Shown: one piece after another, positions 11,909-20,953 of the stretch
Position numbering within the stretch: the stretch's first letter is position 1
Layout: the number at the start of each line of letters is the position of its first letter
Source: Ustilaginoidea virens
Taxonomy: Eukaryota; Ascomycota; Sordariomycetes; Hypocreales; Clavicipitaceae
Assembly: GCF_000687475.1 (NCBI RefSeq)
Contig: NC_057319.1
Location: 4,888,001 to 4,952,000 of the forward strand
Length of the DNA: 64,000 nt
Reading direction: 5' to 3'
Notes under the pieces: generated by a model
What the model saw: only the letters and a program-made list of their open reading frames with translations
The model's database searches: none
Told to the model about the DNA's origin: nothing
Position numbers and translations under genes: made by a program

Positions 11909-13357
11909 GCGAGGGCGGCAAGGCGGGAAAGCGGGAGCCAGGCGCTCTTGCTGCTGCAACAGAGCAACCAACATACGAATCGAGGAAGGTGCCATCTGGG
12001 AGCAGGCATCTGGGTGCATCCAACTCGATGTTTCCCTACTGTAGCAGGCCGGCTGAGATCTGTCCTTTTCCTAAACGAGTCTTTGCGTTCAAATCCAAGC
12101 CGCTTGTGTGGGAACACATGGCTGAGCACTGAGCACGTCGTCTGCCCCCAGCCAGTTGCAGGCGGAATTTAGCCCCCCCTCCCCGCCCCCGCCCCAGGTC
12201 TTGCTGGTATTGATGTAAACTGCCACGTTGGCGCGGCGTTGACCTCGACATGGACTTTGCTGCGGCCAAGGGGTTCAAAGCGCCCCGAGGGATACTCCCT
12301 TAATGTACTCCGTACATGCACGTACTCCGTACCCGAGTTCAGCATCTAAGAATCCCGTCCCGAATCATGACTGCGCCCCATTTCTTGGCTATCGAATGAA
12401 CAATCCCAGGTCAGCGTCGTTGACGGAAGAAATCCTCCAGCCCAGCCCAGCCCAGCCCAGCCAGCCCAGGCAAGCAAGTGAGTGAATGTTACGTCAGATT
12501 TGGGTGTCGATCGATCGAGCTTTTGGATTTTCCATTTCCCCCGTATCTTGTTCTGTTCATTGGCTGGGAATGGAGACCGGGCCGCTGGGTCTTTGCAATT
12601 CCTGTTTTCGTCCAAGGGCCAAATCCAAATCACGACAATTTATTACGTCACGACTTCATAACGGGGCACGTTGTCAACGGCCGGTCCTGTCTGGTGGGAC
12701 TGGGCGGCACCTTTGGGGGGGACACGAGCAAGCTCAACCCGCTCCAACCCGCTAGAAGCTTCCAGCCCACGCCCAGGCTGGCTCCAGGCAGTAAGCACAG
12801 CGCACGGCGCACAGCGCACAGACGCGCTGCCGGCCAAAAGGCGATCAGTTGACCTCTTCGGCAAGACGATGCCATCTCGGGTCAAGCAAGGTTGGCCAGA
12901 TGCAAGAGCAGAGATGGCGCCCGCGAGGTTGCGCATCTGCGCATCTGCGGGGGGGAGGGGGGGGGGGGGGGGGTGGGAAGCCCCAATCTCAGCCTCTAAA
13001 CGGCAACTGTAACGTAAAAGAAAAAAAAAACATGAAATGTGCTGGGCGAGCGCCTGACATATACTTTTGCGCTGTCCAATGTCCACTACGTATTAGCTCA
13101 GGTGGGCCTCCATGGTACGTACAGTTTGGTACGCCTGGCTGTGCGTAGCGGCTGTGCGTAGCGGCTGTGCGTAGCCCGCACATGTAGCCCGCCGAGCCAA
13201 TGCCAACAGGCTCACCCAACCCAGTTCCCATGTGTCAATGTCAAACTTGACTTGTTTCCCAGGGCCTGACGACGGTCCGACGACGACTTGCCTTGCGCCA
13301 AAACATACCTCGCGGCCACCCCCAACCGTCTCGAAGCCATCAATCGATCCTGGGCCC

Positions 13358-13432
13358 ATCCTTGGTCCATCATCCTTGGCCCATCATCCTTGGCCCATCA
13401 TCCTTGGCCCCTCCTTGGCCCTCCTTGGAGCA
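13358..13432. repeat. 15-bp minisatellite (CATCATCCTTGGCCC-type)
   Basis: Three good copies plus degenerate copies of a unit built on CATCCTTGGCC, about 420 bp before the TPS3-like start codon, so probably in its promoter or leader. Confidence 0.8.
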
Positions 13433-13850
13433 AGGACGGGTTTTGCCCCTCTTCACATTATCATCCCTGCGTATTTCAACAATCACACCCCTCTCCATGC
13501 CGATTCTCGTCCATGTTGCGTCGTTCTTTCTAGTCAGACCATCAACAACAACACCTCGAGGGTCAAGTCGCCAGGCTCCTTCATTTTACCGCCTGTTCCC
13601 TTTAGTGTCTGGCTGAATTAGCTCATCCACATCCCACATGCACTGCTAGGCTATCACGGCTGCACCGCTCGCTGGAGCTAAGACCAAGCGCAAAATCTCG
13701 ACGAGTTGCCCGGGTTGCCAGTTGCCCAAGTTGCCCAACCAAGCAGCTACATTGCAATCCATTGCGTCAAAGGATCGAACCCGAGACGAGTAAAACCACG
13801 TCCAGCAACTGCAAGCCGCCTCCTGGCATTCGCCAAAGCTACTGCCAATC

Positions 13851-16671
13851 ATGACTGTCTTTGTCTGTTCACTGTAAGCCCCCCCCCCTCCAACCCCCGC
13901 CTGCTCGGCTCTTTGACCACCACCTACTCAAACATGACGAAATAAAAAAAAAGTTTCCTTCCCAAAACCGTTCAGTTCAATCTTCCTGGCACGCCGCCTC
14001 GGAGAAACACGCTACGAAGACGATCCAAGACAACCATTCCGCCACGGCAGCCGCCGCCTGCTCCTCCCGCCGAGGTGCAGCCCAGTCTCTTTGATCCGCG
14101 ACCCGTCATCACCCCACCTCACACTCCTACGGACGAGTCGGCATCACCTGATCCCTTTGCCAACGAAGATGGGTTTCGCATTCATTTTCCTCACGAGCTT
14201 GGCTCGCCAGATGAATTGACGTCAAAGTGGGGTTCCCGTGCCAACCAGCCTTTATCCCGTGCCAACTCGCCTCCTCCGGCGGCCCTTTTCGAGCGCGACA
14301 GGACCTTGGAGAAGGCGCGCGAGCTCGGTCGTCGAGGCTTGGTGCAGCCAAAGGCTCACATGCGCAGCGACAGCCATGATCGCGTCTTCTCCTCGGCTCC
14401 CTGGACGGTGGTGGACGCGGATCAAGGAAACGGGGGGCTTCGACATGCTGCCGAGGCTGCGTCTCGGGATGGCAAGCTGGGGGATTACATGTGGGTGGGC
14501 ACGTTGGGAATGCCCACCGATGCACTTGATGGGACGCAGCAGAAAACAGACATTGAAGACACCCTAGCCAACGAGTACGACATGCTCACAGTCTTTTGTT
14601 CCGACAAGGATTTCGATGGGCATTACACCCATTTTTGCAAGCAGATCCTGTGGCCCGTCTTCCACTACCAGATACCCGACAATCCAAAGAGCAAGGCATA
14701 CGAGGACCATTCTTGGAAGTACTACGTCAACGTGAACCAGGCTTTTGCGGACAAGATTGTCCAGAACTGGAAGCGAGGGGATGTGATCTGGGTCCACGAT
14801 TACCACCTGCTGCTGGTGCCCGGCATGGTTCGCAAGAAGCTACCCGATGCCAAGATTGGTTTCTTCCTGCACGTCGCATTCCCGTCATCCGAAGTCTTCC
14901 GTTGCCTGGCGGTTCGAAAACAGCTTCTCGAGGGCATGCTCGGTGCCAATCTGGTCGGTTTCCAGATTCACGAGTACACTCGCCACTTTCTCCAAACCTG
15001 CAGCAGAATTCTCAGTGTCGAGGCAACTCCAGAAGGCATCGAGATGGAAGAACGTTTTGTGGATGTCATCAACACCGCCATCGGCATCGATCCCGTCAGC
15101 TTGGAGAGGAACCGGGGCAAGCAAGACGTCGTCCGATGGCTGCACATCCTTCAGGAGAGATACAAGGGCAAAAGGCTCATTGTGGCACGAGACAAGCTGG
15201 ACCACGTACGCGGTGTTCGGCAAAAGCTGCTGTCATACGAGCTGTTTCTGAACAAGAACCCTCAGTGGCGGGAGCACACAGTCCTGATCCAGGTAGCCCT
15301 GTCGTCGAGCCAAAACAGCGACCTCGACGCCACAGTCTCCGACATTGTCACTCGTGTCAACTCCACGTGGGCCAACCTAGCATACCAGCCTGTTGTTTAC
15401 CTGAAGCAGGACATCGATTACGCGCAGTACCTAGCGCTTCTGACAATCGCGGACGCGCTCATGATCACAAGCCAGCGCGAGGGCATGAATTTGACGTCAC
15501 ACGAGTACGTTTTCTGCCAGGACGGCAAGATGTACCCGGACCATAAAAACGGCTCGCTCATCTTGTCCGAGTTCACTGGCACTTCCTCTCTCTTTGGGAA
15601 CAGCGAGCTCGCGGTAAACCCCTGGGACTATCGCCAATGTGCCGACGCTATCAAGCAGGCCCTGGAAATGGGGCAGGATGAGAAAGCACGTCGATGGGAG
15701 AAGCTGTACGAGTCGGTTGCGCGGCATACCGGGTCCCACTGGTTCGGCGAATTGCTCTCCCACCTCGACCGAGCCTACGAGGAGCAACATAAGCGCGACC
15801 AGACATCTGTCCCCCGACTCTCCATCCCGGACGTTTGCAGAAGGTATGAAAAGTCAAGTCGGCGCCTGTTCATGCTGGATTACGAAGGCACTCTGGTCAG
15901 CTGGGGCCCTGTCAACAAGATCATCCCCGTCAGCCCTCAGCGAACCTTGGATGTGCTGAACGATCTGCTGCTAGACGAACGCAACATTGTCTACGTCATG
16001 TCGGGTCGCCAGCCAGAAGAGGTCGACCATGTGTTCCGCAGGGTACCCGGTCTCGGGCTCATCGCGGAGAACGGTTGCTACGTAAAGGACTGCGGCTCTG
16101 AGAGATGGGTGGAGATGTCGGACGGGGTTCAGATTGGAAACTGGAAGACTGCTGTCAAGGAGATTCTCCGGTACTACCTGGACCGTACCCCTGGTGCAGA
16201 GCTCGAGGAGCGTCGATGCAGCATTTTATTCCACTACGCCGGAGCAGAGGACCTCGAGGCCGCCACTCGGCTCGCCGCCGACTGCGCCAGCCACGTCAAC
16301 GATGCTTGCGAGTCATTGAAAGTCCATGCCATCGTCTTGGACGGAATGATTGCGGTCGAACCCCTCGACTGGACCAAGAGCACAGCTGCGCACAAGGTTT
16401 TTGAGAAGCTCAACGGCCACACCACGTCGGATGGTGGTGAGAAGGCCAAGCCTGTCGACTTTCTCATGGTTGTCGGGGATGGCCGGGAAGACGAAAAAGT
16501 GTTCAAGTGGGCCAACAAGCTGGGAAAGCGGCACATTGTTGACAATGTCGTGACGGTCAGTCTTGGCAATAGGAGTACTGAAGCAGCGTCCACCTTGACC
16601 CAAGGTGTTAGCGGTACGTGCCACTTGTTTGACTTGAAGACGTCGGGACCCCCCCTTTTTTTTGTGTTGTG

Positions 16672-16703
<32 letters not shown>

Positions 16704-16758
16704 AACAATTCCCGCAATAGGTGTACTGAGCTGTCTCCAGCGACTGGTCTCCTCATAA
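13851..16758 (+). CDS. TPS3: Trehalose synthase complex regulatory subunit (TPS3/TSL1-like)
   Basis: Exons 13851-13873, 13954-16613 and 16721-16758 give 906 residues. The tiny first exon (MTVFVCSL) joins FLPKTVQFNLPG, the N-terminus shared by fungal Tps3 proteins, which fixes the start. A GT20 trehalose-6-phosphate synthase-like domain spans about residues 120-620 and a trehalose-phosphatase-like domain about 635-895. The phosphatase motif reads LDYEGTL (Asp650, Glu652) where active enzymes have DxDGT, so the second catalytic Asp is replaced. This is the hallmark of the non-catalytic regulatory subunits that hold Tps1 and Tps2 together in the cytosolic trehalose complex, important for stress tolerance and spores. 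Intron 2 (16614-16720) contains a 29-nt T run before its CTAAC branch site. The last exon adds only 13 residues (GVLSCLQ...). Confidence 0.9.
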
Positions 16759-17612
16759 TTTTATATTATTTGTAACGTATTAATGAAAAAATCACCACAC
16801 AAGTTTGAAGATTTGCGAGGCGTTCTGGCTGATTCGGGGGCATTTGAATGACAAAGTGGGCGCAACGGAAGAGGCCATTCCAACACAGTTGCTGCCAAGG
16901 CAAATCTGCACATGAATGATGAGGAAACGGGATTCGGGAGGGAAGGTTGAAAAGGACAACAGGGGCCTAGAGGACGGTGAAGCAAGTTGACCCGACGCGA
17001 CAAGATGAGGGGAAAACAGGGATCGTTGACGAGGTGGTTCTTGTTGCGAAATCTAGAGCCAAAAAAAAAAAAAAAAACCGGGGGGAAAACCAGGGTTACG
17101 AAGGATGATGGGTTTGCAAAAATATATGTTTGAGCTGACTGGTAGAATTTTACTATCCACGTTCTTTTCCACGTTCTTTTCCACGTTCTTTTCCACATTC
17201 TTTTCCACTGTATGGATGATGAAACCCCTTCAATGTGTATATAAAAAAAATAAACATATAAAAAAAAAGGGAATTGCGAAGGGATCGTGGCCTCGTGGAC
17301 CCGTCCGTAGCTTGTGGTTGGTGGAAGACGCGGTTGGGCATAAGTGTGCCACGATGCCACGACGGTGGGGAAGCGCGGCTGAAGGGAACCCCACTGCTGA
17401 CTGCCGATGTCGGGCACGAGCCAGTCAGCTCACTTCCGCCAAGGTTAAAGGATTTGCTTAGCAGTTCGTGCCCCAAGGACTGCTTTCAGAAGCATACGGC
17501 AACATCGTCTCTTGACCATTGTAATCCGTACGACGACTGTTATACGACGGCTATTGTACGACGACTATTGTGCGACGACTATTGTACGACTACGACGACG
17601 ACGACAGCCACA
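16759..17612. other. Intergenic region with a 12-bp minisatellite
   Basis: Terminator side of the TPS3-like gene and promoter of the aminotransferase gene. Four copies of CGTTCTTTTCCA-type units lie at 17160-17207, and poly(A) at about 17061-17077. Just before the aminotransferase ATG are CGACGACTATTG-type imperfect repeats (17530-17605), probably in its 5' UTR. Confidence 0.55.
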
Positions 17613-18444
17613 ATGGGTGCTTTCCCTCCCCCGCCGGTAACCACCATTGACTGGTCTAATATGGGATTCAGGGTCCGCGAGGGTAGGTGGTTTCGCTCGC
17701 ATGGCTTCATGGGCTTCATGAAGAAGAGCGCAGACTATTCCATTCCCGCCTGGATCAAACAGACAGCTAACATGTGCGTGCTTTCTCCCCCCCGGCCGCC
17801 GCAGTCAACGGTCACGTCGAATCGACCTACTCCCAAACCACCGGAGAATGGAGCCCTCTCCGCTTCGTGGCCGATCCGTTCATGCGCATCCACGGCATGG
17901 CCCCCGCCCTCAACTACGGGCAGCAAGCGTACGAGGGGCTCAAGGCCTTCCGCACGCCGGGCGACGGCGGCATCTGCATCTTCCGGCCGCGCCGAAACGC
18001 GGAGCGGCTCCAGCGCTCGGCCCAGGTCGTCTCGATGCCCGAGGTGCCCGTCGAGCTGTTCATGCGGGCCTGCCGCGCTGCCGTCGCCCGCAACGCCGAG
18101 TTCGTGCCCCCGCACGAGACCGGGGGCGGCATGTACATCCGCCCTCAGCTGTACGGCTCGAGCGCCCAGCTGGGGCTGGACCCTCCGGACGAGTACACGT
18201 TTTGCGTCTTTGTCCTGCCGACCGGGGTGTACCACGGCTCGCAGCCGGTCAAGGCGCTCGTCCTGGACGAGTTTGACCGCGCCGCGCCCAACGGCACCGG
18301 CCACGTCAAGGTGGGCGGCAACTACGCCCCGGTGATGAGGTGGAGCGGCAGGGCGAAGCAGGAGGGCTACGGCATCACGCTGCACCTGGATAGCGCCAAG
18401 CGCGAGGAGATTGACGAGTTTAGCACGTCCGGCTTCATCGGCGT

Positions 18445-18479
<35 letters not shown>

Positions 18480-18913
18480 ACGGCGACGACGACGTGACTC
18501 TGGTGGTGCCGGATTCCAAGTGCGTCATCGACAGCGTGACGAGCGACAGCGTCCAGCGGATCGCGCGCGGCTGGGGGTGGAAGGTGGAGAAGCGGCCCGT
18601 CAAGTACGCCGAGCTGCCGTCCTTTAGCGAGGTGTTTGCCGCCGGCACCGCGGCGGCGTTGGTGCCCATCCGGAGCATCACGCGTCGCCGGGGCGCCGCG
18701 CCGGGTGGCCTGGCTGCCGGGCCGCGCGTCAGCGCCGCGGCCGACGCCGACGTCGTCACGTATATTCCCGACGGCCAGGCCGGTGCTGGGCCCGTCTGCC
18801 TGAAGCTGCTGTCGCATCTGAAGGCGATACAGTCGGGGAAAGCGGCGGACGAGTTTGGCTGGAGATGCGAGGTTGGCGAGGGGGACTTGAATCTCGCGGC
18901 GGAGGGGGCTTGA
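17613..18913 (+). CDS. Class IV PLP branched-chain amino acid aminotransferase
   Basis: Exons 17613-17682 and 17805-18913 (intron with CTAAC branch site) give 392 residues. Fold type IV family transferring the amino group between Leu/Ile/Val and 2-oxoglutarate. Visible landmarks: PALNYGQQAYEGLKAF near residue 65, RPQLYGS, the PLP lysine in HVKVGGNYAP (Lys192), the EFSTSGF phosphate-contact segment, PDSKCVIDSVTSDS and EVFAAGTAAALVPI. No mitochondrial targeting peptide is obvious. A run of about eleven glycines followed by acidic residues (18449-18492) is inserted between GFIGVV and VTLVVPDS, and a Gly/Ala/Arg-rich insertion follows PIRSIT. The sequence resembles cytosolic and secondary-metabolism fungal homologues rather than the core Bat1/Bat2 pair; that is inference. 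No biosynthetic partner genes are next to it. Confidence 0.85.
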
Positions 18914-19281
18914 ACCGCCAGACGAGATACGCTGTTGAATTGCCCATTTGGCATGTCAAAGGGGGGCTGTGGGACTGTTGATCTGGACGGGATGAAGGAA
19001 AGACTGAGGGTCGATTTCTGCCCATCAAGTGCGGACTGTTGACGGTGACGTACGGGACGAAGCAAAGCGTACGAGGGTCATGATTACGCCGGCTGTCAAT
19101 GTCACCGACTGTCAACGTCATGCCGAGTGCCCCAGTAAAGCTTGTTGCCTCTGGTCGGCATTCAAAACAGTCAATTAGCTTTGTTCCCGTGGTACAACCC
19201 CGACACCAAAACGACCCAGCAACAAAGTTCTCGCCGCATTTTCCATCTGTTCCTGCTCTTTGCCCCCGCCCCCCCCTTCCT
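18914..19281. other. Convergent intergenic spacer
   Basis: 368 bp between the ends of the aminotransferase (plus) and HsbA-like (minus) genes; nothing coding is seen. Confidence 0.5.
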
Positions 19282-19812
19282 TCAAACCGCAAACACGCTG
19301 TACTTGTCAATGGCCGCCGCAAACGCATCGTCCACCCCCTTGACCAGGGACTTGGCCACCGCGGCCCAGCTGGCCGGCAGCTTGGCGACGAGGGCTTGGC
19401 CAAGGTCGCGCGACGCGTCGCGCTGCATCTCGAGGTCGCCCAGCACGACGGGCGACAAGAAGACGAGGCCGTCGAACTTGGGCTTGGCGTCCACCATGGC
19501 CTGCAGGGCGGGCGGGACGGCCTGGCAGAGCTGGGCGGCGGCGAGGGCGGCGGCGAGGGCCTGGTTGCCGGCCAGGCGGGCGGACTGGTTGGCGAGCCGG
19601 GCGGCGGCCCTGGTGCGCTGCAGCAGCGCGGCGGCGTCGGCGGTGATGGGGAGGGCGGACAAGGGGCCGCCGTCCCAGGAGGCGACGGCGGCGCCGAGGT
19701 CCGCCGTCTGGGCCTTGAGGGCCTTGATCTGGGCGACGAGGGCGGCGGCGTCGGCGAGGGCGGTGGCGGTGGCGGCGAGGGCCGCGATGGCCAGGAGGGG
19801 GGGGAAGCGCAT
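19282..19812 (-). CDS. HsbA-like secreted protein (hydrophobic surface binding family)
   Basis: Single exon, 176 residues. The frame is open upstream, but the ATG at 19812 starts a clear signal peptide (MRFPPLLAIAALAATATA, cleaved near residue 18). The mature protein is almost entirely Ala-rich amphipathic helix: ALVAQIKALKAQTADL, a loop WDGGPLSALPI, then helices with QALAAALAAAQLCQAVPPAL and KFDGLVFLSPVVLGDLE. This is the layout of HsbA proteins and related cell-wall galactomannoproteins, which adsorb to hydrophobic surfaces and recruit hydrolases such as cutinases; several act in infection or on insect cuticle. Only one Cys is present. Family assignment rests on pattern recognition of order and helix content. 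Confidence 0.8.
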   Translation of the reverse strand: MRFPPLLAIAALAATATALADAAALVAQIKALKAQTADLGAAVASWDGGPLSALPITADAAALLQRTRAAARLANQSARLAGNQALAAALAAAQLCQAVPPALQAMVDAKPKFDGLVFLSPVVLGDLEMQRDASRDLGQALVAKLPASWAAVAKSLVKGVDDAFAAAIDKYSVFAV

Positions 19813-20595
19813 GGCTGGTGATATGGGGGGGGGAAGGGGGAGGTTTGGCGAGGCGACGACGAGGACAAGAGAGTGAGGAAGACGGCAGCCGGTGCTGGGG
19901 ACTTGCGCGGCGAGGAAGGAGCATCCGAGCCGGTCTTTATCGAGGCCCATCCATGGACGTGGACCAGTTGACGGGACTGTCCGTCATGCGTCATGTCATG
20001 TCCGCCTCATCATCAATCATCAACGGTGAACCGGCCGCCAGGGGCTGATGGCTTTGTGCCGCACCGACGCCCAAGCAAATAGCGTTGTGACGGTGTCAGA
20101 GAGCTTCACCAGCTTTCTCGATAGTCAGGGGCCGTGCGCCGCGGCCTCCCGACCCCTTCCCCTGCCCCCGCCAATAGGAATGGCGGTTGGGCAGACGGCA
20201 GGCAGACGGCAGGCAGACGGCAGGCAGATGGCAGGCAGTTGGCAGGCAGTTGGCAGGCAGTTGGCAGATGGCAAATAGGGGGCGTTCATGCAACCCCCGC
20301 AACCCGCATGGGCCTTTATTACATAGTGCCGGTCTGCTGGTGGGGCCCTGCCCTCGCTCGGGGGGTTCCGTTCCTGGCTCGGACGGGTCACATTCGGGGA
20401 TGGACAAGACGGCATTGCATGCGTTTATTGTTTACAGAGTACTGCGCGGGGAATCCGGCCAGCAACGACTTGGGTGACCCCGGTCCTGTGCGGCGCTGTT
20501 TACGGTGCTGTCCGCGCCTGCGGCATGGATGCTGGCAGTGGGCTGGTCTGCACGAAACCCGCTTCATTTGACCGCCTCAACGCTTCCCCCCCCCC
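19813..20595. other. Intergenic region with an 11-12-bp minisatellite
   Basis: Promoter of the HsbA-like gene lies at its left. Direct repeats built on GGCAGGCAGAC and GGCAGGCAGTT run from about 20190 to 20272. No gene recognised. Confidence 0.5.
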
Positions 20596-20905
20596 AGCTT
20601 TGCTCCAGCTTTGCTCCAGCTTTGCTCCAGCTTTGCTCCAGCTTTGCTCCAGCTTTGCTCCAGCTTTGCTCCAGCTTTGCTCCAGCTTTGCTCCAGCTTT
20701 GCTCCAGCTTTGCTCCAGCTTTGCTCCAGCTTTGCTCCAGCTTTGCTCCAGCTTTGCTCCAGCTTTGCTCCAGCTTTGCTCCAGCTTTGCTCCAGCTTTG
20801 CTCCAGCTTTGCTCCAGCTTTGCTCCAGCTTTGCTCCAGCTTTGCTCCAGCTTTGCTCCAGCTTTGCTCCAGCTTTGCTCCAGCTTTCCTCCAGCTTTCC
20901 TCCAG
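20596..20905. repeat. 28-copy 11-bp minisatellite (AGCTTTGCTCC)
   Basis: An almost perfect array of 28 copies; only the last two carry the TCCTCC variant. Since 11 is not a multiple of 3, every frame of a strand encodes the same 11-residue cycle and none contains a stop: LLQLCSSFAPA on plus and KLEQSWSKAGA on minus. It begins about 50 bp beyond the stop codon of the unknown minus-strand protein, so it probably lies in or near its 3' UTR. Confidence 0.95.
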
Positions 20906-20953
20906 GGCAGCAGCGATGCGGTTGGCTGCCAAGCGCCAACAAACGTCTCGCGC

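Larger units (their letters stand above)
6453..13850. other. 7.4-kb gene desert
   Basis: No reading frame here shows a recognisable family, consistent splice signals or a signal peptide. Open frames reach about 155 codons, as expected by chance in GC-rich DNA. The stretch contains poly(T) at about 6964-6986, a 42-bp tandem duplication, at least five minisatellites between 11.1 and 13.5 kb, poly(G) near 12957-12973 and repeated GTACTCCGTAC motifs. The right end must include the promoter and 5' UTR of the TPS3-like gene. Long noncoding transcripts or fully decayed genes cannot be excluded. Confidence 0.55.

Noticed and set aside
13740..13810. GGTTCGATCC on the minus strand, like a tRNA B box
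   Set aside because: No matching A box, acceptor stem or anticodon arm could be folded at the right distance.
20596..20905. CRISPR-like array
   Set aside because: Units are contiguous 11-bp copies without spacers: a minisatellite, not a CRISPR.
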